Shown one piece after another: positions 36,280-48,122 of a stretch of 64,000 nt of DNA; positions within the stretch are counted from its first letter, which is position 1; each line of letters begins with the position of its first letter. The stretch lies in NCBI GenBank assembly GCA_947652605.1, contig OX393576.1, positions 16,022,575 through 16,086,574 on the forward strand, written 5' to 3'. The notes beneath the pieces are model-generated. The model had not been told where the DNA came from and did not search any database. It saw only the letters and a list, made by a program, of their open reading frames with translations. Made by a program: the position numbers and the translations under genes. The DNA is from Elmis aenea. Its lineage: Eukaryota; Arthropoda; Insecta; Coleoptera; Elmidae.

Positions 36280-38075
36280 TATATTAGGAGCAACCAACGC
36301 TAGTTCTTATCAATGTTTTTTGTTCCTGTAGATTCGTGTAACTTAGCTGTAAATTTTATGGTGTTAGACAATCTCTGGTAGTTTCCGTTACTATTAATGA
36401 AGCATAGTGTAAAAAATTACACGTGTTAGTAGTAGATATCTAAATCTGAAATTATAAAATTGTAAAAAACTCATATCATAAACTGCATTCGAAACTAATT
36501 TTTTTGTGCACATTCACCTACACACATGCATACGAACTTGTACGTTGATTGCTGTAGAAGACTAGATGACCAAAGTCACTTACAAAACTAGCGGTTTAAG
36601 ATTTAAAAAAAAACAACTTTTATTTATTTTAAGAAATAACTAACTACAATAATGAGCATAAGGTACAAAGGAGAGGATTAAAGGAACACATCCGTCGTTA
36701 ATTTGTTTCGTTGGAAAATGTTGTAGGATCTAATAAGTTTGAAAATGATATTTAGTGATCACAGTAGTCTACTTTTGAAATTAAGGTTTGATTTTTCAAT
36801 TATTTTATTATACCATAAAGAAATTGGAAAAAACAATTGTACAATAATACACTCTAACTTGTTTAGTTTTTAGACAATTTTGAGCTTAAACAACGCTGAA
36901 GTGAATCTAATTTTCTAGTTTTTAAGTAATGATCAGTTAAGAATGAAAAATCAATTATTAGGATGTTTAATAATGTAGATGGTTACTTAATTGGCGATTT
37001 TAATGTACTGTTACTGTACAGTTAATATTTTTTGAAGTGGTTAATGTACTATTACCATTATTAGAAATGTTGTAGTTTGAAAATATTGATTTAAAAAAAA
37101 GCTCTGTATTTCAAATTGAATGAACCATCATTATCCGAAAAGTTTTTTGTGTACCTAAATTAAATAGGGTAGTTTTTAATAAATAAAAAATTGTTTATTG
37201 AATTTGATGAAACTTAAATGCTACAAAGAATTTCAAATTTTTGATAGCACAATTTGGTTAGGTACATCTTGAATTTTAATTAGGAGTATTAAAAATGTTA
37301 GTGGTTGTTTGTCGTTATGAGATAGTTTAGTTATTTTTATAAAATTAAATTTAATTAAAAAATTTATGCTGTTTATTTCGTACACAAAATATTTTTGATA
37401 TTTTTGTTGTTACACCAAAGAAGAGTACACCCTCGAAGATTATATCCTCTTTATGAAAAATAGGAAATCAGCAATCCCAGCAGATTTAGAAAGATCGCGA
37501 TTTAATTGTTTCAATAAATAATGCATCTTCTGGACTACAAATCAGAGTTGACTTTGGGACCGTCATCATGATCCATTAAACATTTATTACTGTTAAATAT
37601 CCTTTGTATATAATTGCTTAGGTAAATTATGTCGATGTTAAATTATATGTAAATATAACTAATACCTTTTGTTTAATATACAATGACTGTATGAAAAAAA
37701 AAGCGGTTGTGATTGTGGATAAGTACATATTAGTAAACATTTATTTAAAAAAGGAGCTTATTCAGGTGCTGTGTTGTTCAGTAATTTTTTTAGCTGCTGA
37801 AAAAACTCAAATTCCATAGTGTTGTTGTACAATCACAATTTTGTGATGCCCATTTTTTGTCATCTTGTTGATTTTCATGTCCATACTTTGTAAAGCAGAT
37901 TTTGGTTTAATATTCCTCTGGCGTAACTTGATACAACTGAAACTCTGTATTTTGGTGTTAGGTGATTCAATTTTAATTACTTTATTACAGTTTTTTTGTG
38001 GTGTAATTATACAATTATCTATTGAACTAATCTATGGTCAAAATTCGAAGGGAAACAAAATTGGATGGGTTTATA
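36280..38075. other. AT-rich DNA, nothing recognised
   Basis: No element ends, coding motifs or duplicated blocks were seen. Confidence 0.5.
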
Positions 38076-38823
38076 CAGGGTGTTGCATGACGTAACGACC
38101 GAACTTAAGGAGCATGTTCCTGGAGTCAATTTAAGCAAAATTTTTTATATAAACCATAGTCCAAAACTCGATAGTTATCGAGTTATAAACCTTTAGAGTT
38201 TATAAAAAAAGATAAATTTTAACATAAAAAAGTATGCAATACCGCTTTCATCTTTTAAAATATTGATTTAACAACAAAATGTTTTTTATAAAAGAGGCAT
38301 GGCTATCTTTTCTGCGCCTTATGGTGTACTCGATTTTGTTTTGTTTTTTACGGTTTATTTGCTATGGCAACCAACCTAGTTATTTTATATAGAACACCCT
38401 GTATATTATTACATTTTTAGATTCCTCTTTAAATGTACTTTATAAAATTTGAAAGGTCTATAGGCCTAAAATTAACCTTTTTCGAGTAATTCACTTGTTT
38501 TTGAAAACTTTGAGCAATCAAGCACTTTCAAAAAGATCAAGTATTTAACAACACAAAATCGAGTAGGTACACCATAAGGCGCAGAAAAAATGACGATGCA
38601 AATTTTATAAAAAACATTTTGTTGTTTAATCAATATTTTAGAAGATAAAAGCGGTATTTCATACTTTTTTATGTTACAATTGACCTTTTTTTTAAACGTT
38701 AAAGGTCTATACCTCGATAACCATCGAGTTTTGGACTATGGTTTAAGTATATAACATTGTTTGCTTAAATTGACTCAAGGAACATGCTCCTTAAGTTTGG
38801 CCGTTACGTCATGCAACACCCTG
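38076..38823. mobile_element. Foldback element with ~265-bp inverted arms and a foreign loop
   Basis: It starts CAGGGTGTTGCATGACGTAA and ends TTACGTCATGCAACACCCTG, flanked by TA. The arms pair through AACATGCTCCTT, CGATGGTTATCGAG and GGCGCAGAAAA. The loop (about 38385-38535) contains an AACACCCTGTATATT word followed by sequence related to 51886-52030 and 59632-59780. The loop therefore shares a module with a different element family. Confidence 0.9.
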
Positions 38824-40100
38824 TATTTTATAATTAAAATCTTTTTATAGTTTTTCCATTTTAAAACTTAGCCAAGAGTTAAATTTAAAAAAAAAAATAT
38901 TATCTCGTCTACTTGTTTGTGTATTGGCTACTTTATCCAGCTAAATTGCTTTTGTTTAATTTATAGGTTCATAACACTAAACTATAGCAAATGAAACGTA
39001 GGTACGTACATCTCACAGTGTCTGGTCTTATTTTAGATGTAGCCGTGAATATAAATGAGGCAAAGAAATTACTGCCTGACACTCTACGACGGTTTGACTT
39101 AAACGTTTAATCCGACATATGAGAATTATATTTTCAAACTACGCATAAGCCAACTTAATGTAGGAAGATGTTATGTAGTGTAGTCGACTTTGTTAAATGA
39201 ACGGAGGATTTATCTCTGGCCATTCGGATGCAAAGTAGGATCGCTTCTCTTAATTAAATTGGTAGAAGTTCTGGCTCGAGTGTCGGGTTATATATTCGGA
39301 GCAGCCATTTTGTAACTTCACATTTCACCCAAGTGTAATCTAAATGTTAAAAAATGGAAGGAAACGTATTAAAACAAAATATATTCAAGAGAAAAGCTAT
39401 ATCGCCTTAAAAGTCTGCGCTGTAAATTCCACAACTAATGTTGATATAAATTTAGTGGTGTGTGACTGCGCAGATAACTTTACTTTTGCTAAATCCATTA
39501 AAATTAATGGAAAGCCCAGAAGTACCGCATACTTACTATAACTTAAACAAGTATGTCACTTTACAACAATATTTTTTGAGTTCGCTTTGAGTGTGAAGAT
39601 TAAACTGTGTTCCACTTCAGTCATCAAATATTCACTAACAGTCGTTAACTAGTGAAACATAGTTATTAACAAATGTCATGCTATCATTAATAAGCATTAT
39701 TTGAAATGTACGTTATTACACTTATAATAATCATCAATATAGTTTTTCATCCAAAACAATTTTTAAAAGATATTTTTTAAAGTGTGTCTAAAATTTTAAA
39801 CACTCCTATCCTTATATCTTATTTATTTTTAAGTCTATTAATTTAAATATTTTAAGTTTACCCAATGTTTGCCCACAATGTAATATATCAATTCTTAAAT
39901 TTAATTCAGAAACAAGAGCTATATTGCGCAAAGTGTGAGTAACTTATGTACATGCAATTACATTTAAAATATAAATAACGTAGACCATTATTAATAAATT
40001 ATCTAGTCAATAAATGGTGTTATTTTTCTTTAAATATGTCACTCACATTCTAGCGCATTATTTAGTGGATTTTCTTTGGATCAAATTTATTGTTGGTATA
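38824..40100. other. Mostly AT-rich DNA; 39010-39340 less so
   Basis: 39010-39340 is GC-richer, contains no long frame and has a GCCATTTTG (Pho/YY1-like) word at about 39304. It may be a conserved non-coding element. The frame 39344-39541 has no recognisable features. Confidence 0.35.
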
Positions 40101-40772
40101 CCGGTTGATTCAGTTTGACTGTCGCACCCGTATAACTTTTTAAATATTGAAAATAACCCTAACAAACCTTATATTTTTGGAAACTGCGACAAATTCTCTA
40201 TTAAGTGATGTGCATTAATTTGTTATCTCTACGATGACGTATGTCAAATCCGCGTTAGGCAACTGTTTTTTTTTTAAATTACATAGTAGTTATACATTTA
40301 TTTGTTGATTCGGATAGAGAATTTAATTCTGAATCCGACCATGTATTAAAAAAGTATGCATACATAAGAAAATTTTCAAGAAAAATCAGTTCAAAGTTTA
40401 TTTGTTCCACACTCTTCGTGAATTAAAATCATTTCAAACTTTTCTTGTTTAGTATAAAATTCCATTATCACTTAACAATTAACAACTAACAATATTGACA
40501 ACATAGGTTATAAACTTTAAACTGTCATTTACAGATGTGATCGTTTATTGTTATGTTAATTAGACTGGTTGCTATAATTTGATATATAAACTTTGAACTG
40601 ATTTTTCTTGAAAATTTTGTTATGCATGCATACTTTTTTAATACATGGTTGGATTCAAAATTAAATTCTCTATCCGAATCAACAAAAAAATGTATACTAT
40701 GTCCTAATTAAAAAAAAAAAAAAAAACAGTTGCCTATCGCGGATTTGACATACGTCACGTAGAGGTAAAAAT
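40101..40772. mobile_element. Foldback element (CCGGKTGATTCAGTTT ends), copy 1, right end lost
   Basis: It begins CCGGTTGATTCAGTTTGACT after TA. The left arm reaches about 40400 (AAATCAGTTCAAAGTTTA) and the right arm starts about 40587 with TAAACTTTGAACTGATTTTT. The right arm stops after ACATACGTCACGTAGAGG, where a hAT-type end begins at 40773; the final ~120 bases present in copy 2 (48123-49040) are missing. Pairing passes through ATTCGGATAGAGAATTTAAT and GCAACTGTTTTTTT. Confidence 0.85.
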
Positions 40773-40910
40773 CAGGGCTTCGAACCGTAATTTTTTCCGT
40801 TTCGGTTTTCGTTCCGGTTCAATTAAAAATATATATATCGGTTCGGTTACGGTTTTCGTTCCGGAAAAAATAACGGTTTTTTTCGGTTTTCGGTTCAGCT
40901 CCGAGTGATT
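40773..40910 (+). mobile_element. Left end of a hAT-like element
   Basis: CAGGGCTTCGAACCGTAATT starts at the point where copy 1 of the foldback breaks off. It is followed by a run of CGGTTTCGGTTTTCGTTCCG-type repeats. Such CAGGGNTTCGAACCG starts are typical of hAT MITEs. No right end and no second copy of GTAAAAAT were found, so the right part and the rest of the host element appear deleted. Confidence 0.45.
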
Positions 40911-41022
40911 ACTTTTAATTTTTTTTAAATGTTTTTATTTGGTATAATAAGGTATAATAATTGGAAATAGAAGTACCTATATAACATATGATGATAATAT
41001 AGTTTATTAAACGAAACATATA

Positions 41023-41770
41023 CAGGGTGTTTCTAAAAGGTTGTCCAAAAATTCTAGTGCTAATTCTACGTGAAAAAAATAAGAAAAAAAGTTCATATAA
41101 ACATAAGTCCGAAAACGCTTCCTAAGGGAGCTAGAGCCCCTCGAAGGAGGTGTCGAAAAAGTGGATTTTATTTATTATCAGGAATCCGTTGAGGTACGGT
41201 TATGAGACTTGGTATGCAGTTTAGTAGTTATGCATGGTATTATTTTACACTATTGACAAAATTATCTTTAAACCATAGGCGTACGAAAATGGACCCTACC
41301 CCCCTTTTTTCTCATTATTTTTTTAATGTTTACTATTTACTCTAATTACGTTTGAGAATGTGATTCTACGAATAAAACTACCTTAAAAAGGTACTCTTTG
41401 TAATTTGCAATAGAACCAACCATCTTCAAGAAAAATAGGTTTAAAAAATTTGCAGCAGAAAGGTTAATAAAGTGATATTATCATTGATCTAGGTTGGCTT
41501 ATGTCAGTTATTACTACGTGACTTAAGCTGTGTAAATTTTATTTTGTTACCCAAAATGGAACAGTATATTATATTAATATTTTCCCAGTTATTGCGGTTT
41601 TCATGATAATAAATGGGCACAAACAAAATATTTATTTAATAGAAATTAATTAGTCCGCTTTGGAAATATCTCGATAATCTGTTTTAAATGTCAAATAACG
41701 GTCTATTTTCATCTTAAAGCTGTATTTTTTGCGAGATATTGATCATTTATGTAACTATTTGTACACACTG
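41023..41770. mobile_element. CAGGGTGTTTC-ended element (tentative right end)
   Basis: TA-CAGGGTGTTTCTAAAAGGT starts at 41023. ATTTGTACACACTG-TA at 41770 is the most plausible right end and is preceded by GCGAGATATTGATCATTTATG, as usual inside these ends. The two halves do not form long arms, unlike the neighbours. The interior (GGACCCTACCCCCCTTTTTT near 41300) is non-coding. Confidence 0.45.
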
Positions 41771-41772
41771 TA

Positions 41773-43512
41773 TAAAAAGGTTTACGTTTTTAATTTTATT
41801 CTGAATGTTTATATTTGGCTGCTAATATGGCTATTTATTGGTAGGTACTAAAAGCACATCTTATTGAACCACTACAGACAGGGAAAAACATAATGGGTTA
41901 TTAAAAACAAAAGTAAATAAGTTAAGACATGTTTAATGAATATGATCAAATTCTATTGCTCTCATTTTCAAGATATAACCTATATGTTGCACTTTAGGTT
42001 ATAAATGTTTTATTAATGTTACGTGTATCACGAAAAAGTAAACTATAACTAAAACTCAGTCACTACAAACACTTATTAATAATGCATTAATTATGAATTT
42101 AATTAATTATATGTGAAAGTTAGTAATCAGTAAGCCGGCTAATGAAATTATCAATGCATCCCTAGTTGTGATTATTGGATTTTATGTACCTACATGTCTT
42201 AAATTCGTTTGTTAAAATTAAAAATTTTAAAAAAGCAGGAAAGTATGAGTTCGTTTACATTCGGTATCAACATTGTGTGATTTTTTAATTAAACCCAAAA
42301 CAGTCTTATTTTTTTGTTTATCGTTTTGTTTAATTGTATTTGACAAACGATTAGAACTAACAATTAGTCCTCTTTGATTATTAATTGTAAATAATGTTTC
42401 GTAAAAAAATTATAGTCTACATTTAAAATGTATGAGATTTTAATCACACTAAATGTATTGAAACAAGTAAGTTGAACTTTGTATTATGTTATTTTACGTT
42501 CTAACGAAAGTAGCTTGCGTTAAGGCAATTAATTACTACATCAAACGATTAACAACTGCATGGGTATTGCTCATTACGTATTTTCGTAAAGCTCATTTAA
42601 AATTATACAAGTTTATATTGTTTGCTTGTTTTTACAAACTTCACTTATTTTTTATTATAGAGCAAGTGCTGATAGCGAGAATTTTAATTAAAACACTCAT
42701 CATTAACGTTCGTTCACTGGCGGTGGCTTTCACCGGCTGCGAATTTCAAGTTAAATTCTGTATTTGGAATCTACTGAGAAAACGACCTTAATTTGCTTAA
42801 AGAGTTAACTGGTCGGAGTGCCTTTCTCTCTAATAGGAAGAACCCGAGTTAATTAACCTACCAAAGGGGGTAATTCAACTTAATGAATGGTACGCAGCTC
42901 TCGTACCTAACATATTAACTCTTGTACGCAGTCATATCATAGTTTGCTGAATATGACACTCGCTCGCAAAGAAAATAATTAACGCGAAACGTAATTACAA
43001 TATGTACGGAATTAATGCAGCCAGCCTTGGATACGTGCATAATATCCATCCGGTCATGAAAGGTGTTTAATCGCGATAATGATTAAAACGTTAATTACTT
43101 TAATTTGAAAATTACAAAGTATACAAAGCCAATTTAATACCTAGCAGTTATAGATGATAACTAAAGAAAAGCGATATAATCTTGCAGCGAAAAGCCTCGC
43201 TTCGAGTCGAGCTATATTCTTGCAATTTGTTCCCCCCTTTGACCTCCCAAAGCCATAGCTCCAACAGCATGAACGACCACCCAAGATGCTGACGTCACAA
43301 CTTTAGCATTTGATCTTCTTAATTACGCCGCAGGCCAATTGTTTTCTTCTCATCTGAAAATTATATCCTTCCTTAATTCAACTTATTAAACTCTTCAAGC
43401 AAGTGATAAAAGTTATTAAAGGGAACACTTCTCAAATGAATAACTCGCATCATTGTGTTCCGTTCGGGTCTCAATTAATTGCTGGATATTATTATATATG
43501 AATATGGTCTTA
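41773..43512. other. Low-repeat DNA; 42780-43420 may be a conserved regulatory block
   Basis: 42780-43420 is GC-richer, free of transposon ends and rich in homeodomain-type TTAATTA/TAATTA words (for example around 42850, 42976, 43080-43100). CCTTTGACCTCCCAAAG lies near 43236 and a full TGACGTCA site at 43290. The frame 42486-42791 (+) has no recognisable domain. A developmental enhancer is possible but this is inference. Confidence 0.3.
43290..43297. promoter_or_regulatory. Perfect CRE palindrome TGACGTCA
   Basis: TGACGTCA is the consensus cAMP-response element bound by CREB/ATF proteins. It lies in a GC-richer block without transposons. One 8-base match can occur by chance, so the call is weak on its own. 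Confidence 0.25.
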
Positions 43513-43782
43513 TATCCTACTGCTCAAAACAATTAAGGTGTATTTTAGATGTTTATTGCAAAGTTTTAGATAATGATTTCGATAACCCAAAAAATTATTG
43601 AGATTATATAACAAACAATATTTAATACTAGAAACTATACCTGCATACTTAAGTTATTTAAACTCTCTTCCCATTTTTCGTTTGAATCACATTTTAATTT
43701 GTAACAACAACAACTATAGTTGTATATTAGATGTTTATTGCTAACTTTTAGATTCCTTTAATTAATTGTATTGAGCAGTGTA
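43513..43782. mobile_element. Tc1-like MITE, copy 2
   Basis: TA followed by TACTGCTCAAAACAATTAAG at the left and ATTGTATTGAGCAGTG-TA at the right. It shares with 3803-4046 the TTAGATGTTTATTGC direct repeats and CGATAACCCAAAAAATTATT. It is slightly longer because of small insertions in the middle. Confidence 0.6.
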
Positions 43783-43935
43783 TATGGTATGGATCTATGA
43801 GCCACTATAGCTCCAATTTGGTTGTTACATTTATTGATTTATTAAAAAATAGTGAATGCATTTATTATTTGTATTTAGTCAACGCATTGATTAATAATTA
43901 TTTTCAGAAATACATAATATACATATACATACGTG

Positions 43936-44762
43936 TAGGGTTTATACAAAAACCGACTTTTGAAAAACCGGTTTTCGAATACCAGTTTTTCCAAAAAAAC
44001 CGGTTAAAACCGGTTTTCGAATAGTTTTAAAAAAACAATTAAAACGTAATGAAATAATTTATATTTCATAATTTTATAAAATATAAAACAAATTTCAAAT
44101 AAAACCAAATAATAAGATAACAAATAAAAATTAAATTCTAAACTTCCAACAAACCATAAATAGCATTTTTTTTTAAATTTGCTTTTTTCTTTAGAAAACA
44201 TGATTTTAAAAACACAAAACATTTACGTAATCATGACTTAATCTGGTTCGTATTTGAGATACAAAATTATCAGATACAGAAAACACTGGTTCGCTGACTA
44301 TTGAGCTGGGTCTTACTGTTTTTAAAGCTTCAAACAGTGTGCCCAAATTCTTTATTCTTTTATTAGTTGATTCAAATACTGCAAATTCTGCCTTTAATGA
44401 AAAAAACAATGTCTTGAAAGAAGAGATGGAGAAATCAATTCTTAGATTTATCGAGGAACCTTTAACAAAAACAGCAAATCCAAAAACCCTTAATAATATC
44501 TTCATCTTCATCGAAATTTGTTTCCAATTCTATAGCAGAATTTGGGTAAATTCTAGATAATATTTTTTCCGAAAACTTGACTATATCGGTTCTTGAAGCC
44601 AGCGGAAATACCTACGTTTGATTTTTTTGTAACAATGTTTTTTGGATTTTGCAAATGAAGCAGAAGTGTACAGATTTTTATGTAGATATTTATTTTTTAC
44701 GTGTCTAATCTAGGCTTAAAACCGGTTTTTCAAAACCGATTTTTAAAAACCGACAAACCCTA
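43936..44762 (-). mobile_element. hAT element with TAGGGTTT ends and perfect 8-bp duplication
   Basis: It begins TAGGGTTTATACAAAAACCG and ends AAAAACCGACAAACCCTA. CATACGTG is found at both 43928-43935 and 44763-44770. ACCGGTTTT words crowd both ends. A broken transposase C-terminus lies inside on the minus strand. It is internally deleted. Confidence 0.92.
44206..44430 (-). pseudogene. hAT transposase C-terminal fragment
   Basis: The minus-strand frame contains FESTNKRIKNLGTLFEALKT followed by RPSSIVSEPVFSVSDNFVSQ and IRTRLSHDYVNVLCF, then a stop at 44206. 'PSSxxSExxFSxxxxxxxxxRxRLxxxxVxxLxFL' is the hAT dimerisation block. The stop falls where the family normally continues with a few more residues, and everything upstream of the block is gone. 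It differs clearly from the hAT fragment at 13941, so at least two hAT lineages have been active. Confidence 0.8.
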
Positions 44763-44774
44763 CATACGTGTATA

Positions 44775-45404
44775 CCAGGTGACAAAAAAATAGGTACTAC
44801 GTCCTTTTTCAATTTTTTGATTGATTCTAAGAATAGAAATTTTAAATTCTAAAACAGCATTTGAATCTTATAAGGCCATTTTTTACCAATTCGTGCGTAA
44901 AATTTAATTTATGGTCTAATCGGAAGACATCTTAGTTTTTGATTTTTTAACCGCTCCCTGTATGTATTTTTCCGTAATCGAATTCTTCATACAATGCATA
45001 ACAAAGAGATATCTCAATAAAAGTTTTCCCATTGCAAAAATTATCGTTTTGAATTAAAATTCAACGCTCTGATAAACAAGAAGTAAGATGATTTAATTCA
45101 AGTTTCTTCCATCAACATTTTATTGCCTCTAGCAAAGCTTGGAAAACGCCAAGCTTTCGGTTCAACAGTTTTACTTTTGAGAAGCTCAATTACTGTGAAA
45201 TGATCCAATTTTTTTAAGCTTGTATTTGTTTACAAACGAAAGCCATTTATGATAAAACGTTGTAATTAGAATTAAACAAACAATTTGAATACACGAGAAT
45301 ACAGACAGATTGTGCAAAAAAATTGCGCTTTACGACTTAAGTAAGAAATTAGAATTTTAAATTGGTTGCTCTCAAATACAAGAAAATATTTCGCTGTCAC
45401 CAGG
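44775..45404. mobile_element. TA-flanked TIR element (CCWGGTGACA ends)
   Basis: TATA-CCAGGTGACAAAAAAATAG at the left and ATTTCGCTGTCACCAGG-TA at the right are inverted ends of about 14 bases. The interior holds a small perfect hairpin, AAGCTTGG-AAAACG-CCAAGCTT, near 45137-45158. A CTCCCTGTA word at 44953 resembles a right end of the CAGGG group. It lies 4 bases from the hAT duplication at 44763-44770. Confidence 0.55.
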
Positions 45405-48122
45405 TACAGTTAAAATACAAAGAAAATACTTTAATTATATAGGTACGATTTAAAATTAAGGGCTACCAATGGCAATAAAACTATTATTTAATTCTAATTT
45501 TGCCAAGTTACATAATTTTAGCATGATTAATAATTTTGAAACATGTCTTAAACATGTGCAAACGTTTTTATTAATGTTATAATTGTCTGTAAAATTTACT
45601 TTTCGATTTATTTTGTTGTGTTTTAATTATGAAACATTTTCAATTCTTTAAAAAACGTTATATGACCTATTTTGATTTTCTTTTGTTTCTTACGATATTA
45701 AAACTTAAAACAATCATCTGATATTCATATAGTTGTCTAAGCAATTGTTTTATGATTTTAGAAAAGTATTAAATGACCATAATATTTAATATTTTCATAA
45801 AGCCCAAAATTAAACATTAATGTTACTATACATCATTGGGAGTTATTCAAATTTTTGGAGAATTGTTAATCGTATACTTTGTAAATAACAAACAAAAATT
45901 TACAATAAAAAAGCGTTAGTTTTACAGGATTTGTTTCCGTTTTAATTAAAATAGTTGTAGATATGTTAAATTCGTATTGATTATAATATTTAGCATACAA
46001 TTTTGCGTCTTTGCCATATAAAAACAAATGCTTTATCTCTAATAATAAAAGAGAACAGTGGTCGTTTACGAATTTGAATAAACCTATAAAAAGCATGTTT
46101 TATATGAATAACAAGTTACGATAGTTAGTTAAATTAATAAGTATTGTCAAATTTTAGTACTTAATTAATGCAATTTTCTTTCACACACATACTCGTAAAT
46201 TCATAAATATTTTGTAAAAATATTAATTTTATGTTAATTATTGTAGTTAATGAAGTTATAGGGGCAGCAGGTAAATTATAATATTAATTAAAGCTGATCG
46301 CAAATTTTAGTGTCTGTTTATATTTTATTAGTTTGTTATTTACGATTAAAATTTCCTGCAGATGATAACCTGGGTCCTGCGACGTGTTTGTAATTTCCGT
46401 TATCATCAGTATTTCGTAGAGCTGCTATAGTAATCCCAAACGTCCAATTTCCTTCTGTAAACTATTCTGACGGTCGCTGAAAATAGATAAGCAAAATGTA
46501 CATTCGTTTTATTTTACCAAGGAATAGGTAACTTCATAAACGCTTTAATTGTTACGACGATAACTGAATTCGTCATACTTTATTGCTCTTTAAATGTGGA
46601 ATAAAATTAAAATTGTTACAAACTGTATAAAGAAAAAAAAAACTCAAATTGTAAATGGTCGACTGATTTCAGTATTTTATATTCGTCTGTTTTTATTTTA
46701 AATTAAAAATCACTTATTTAAACGTATTGTTTTTTTTCTTTTACGTAACTTTATGTTTTAATATAATTTGAAGCATTAATAACAATTTGAACTTTTGAAA
46801 TACAGCAGTTAAGTTTAGTATAAAAATAGCTTGTACCTACCTATCGGCAACACTTAATAGAGAAGAGACAATAATAGTCTAACGACATCACTGCTCACAA
46901 TAATATATCATAAATAAATTTGATATGTTGTTTAGAACAAAACAAAAGAATCAATTAAATCAATAATCAACAGTTGTAGGAGATGGAATAGCGGTATCCT
47001 TATATTATCGCATGGTGTTCTGGCATTTTTATTAAAACTAATCCATTTGCATCTAATTACCCAATATAAACTGTTACGAAAGTTTCACCAGCTACAAACG
47101 ATAGATTTAAAGTTATGTGACAAAAGTATCAAAGACGGCAGCTCTTCCAGCTTAGAAAACATTGCTTTTGATGCGGTTCATGTAAAAAAAAAATATAATA
47201 AATATTCTGTCACCTATAATATTTATCATGAAAACAGTCTGAGATTGGTTGTTAACGCATGGCATTAACAACACGGTTTATTTCTTACTAAATTATTTAA
47301 AAAAAACACATGCCTATCAAATATGCTAAGTTAATTATTTTAACAGAAACTGTAAAGTAAAAGGACCAAGCTAAGTTTATTTAAAAAAATATTAGTAGGC
47401 TGGTATATACGATTGCAGTTATTATGGCGTTATATAATTCTTTTTTTTTTGTAATGGTAAATATTACAGTTAGGTAATAGTGGCGAAGAAATTTTAATAA
47501 GCTGTTACATTTAATTTATCTTAATTTTATGTTTCACATTTTTTAAAGAAATAAAGAAGCGTGACAAGCCTGTTTATCTGCGTATTTTACACACTAAAAA
47601 GTTAAGGTGTGATAAAAACTGCACGACTTAGATTGATCTTAATAGTTTGCCTTATAAGATGAACACAACGTAAAACATATTGTTAGTTGGGCAACAGCGG
47701 TTTGGATGACTGATTAAAGTTTGCTTATGTGTATGAGTATATTTGCTCATCGTGGGTTGCTCTAAAAACAAGATAGATCTTGATATATGATTGAGCTAGA
47801 GAGATAATCGGGTTGCATAACTCTTAAGTGGGTGCCAAACTTTGGTACGCAAACGAACTGATTATTTATTTAATAGCATTTTTTCTGTACCCTGAGTTAT
47901 TGTTATTTAATTTTTCATCTTTTGCTAAATATGTTTATTGTAATTTATATTATTATTATTTAAAGATGAACATTTTATAAATCAAATTTATTAATTCATA
48001 GCGATTCGATTTTTTATGACAAAAAGTATCTAGATGCGTTTAATATTTCAGTTTAGCAAATAGTAATTTGGTATAACAATATTTCCCTGTACTATCTGTA
48101 CACAAAGCACTTGAACTGTATA
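45405..48122. other. AT-rich DNA, nothing firm recognised
   Basis: At 46362 a TTTCCTGCAG acceptor-like site precedes a 22-codon open frame starting MITWVLRRVCNFRYHQYF and ending TAG; a chance event is likely. 47690-47870 is slightly GC-richer without features. Confidence 0.35.

Noticed and set aside
35958..36293. 111-codon minus-strand open frame
   Set aside because: It coincides with the right arm of a non-coding foldback element, and the left arm gives a related broken frame.
42486..42791. 101-codon + frame
   Set aside because: No recognisable domain, composition of AT-rich non-coding DNA for most of its length; kept only as part of a possible regulatory block.
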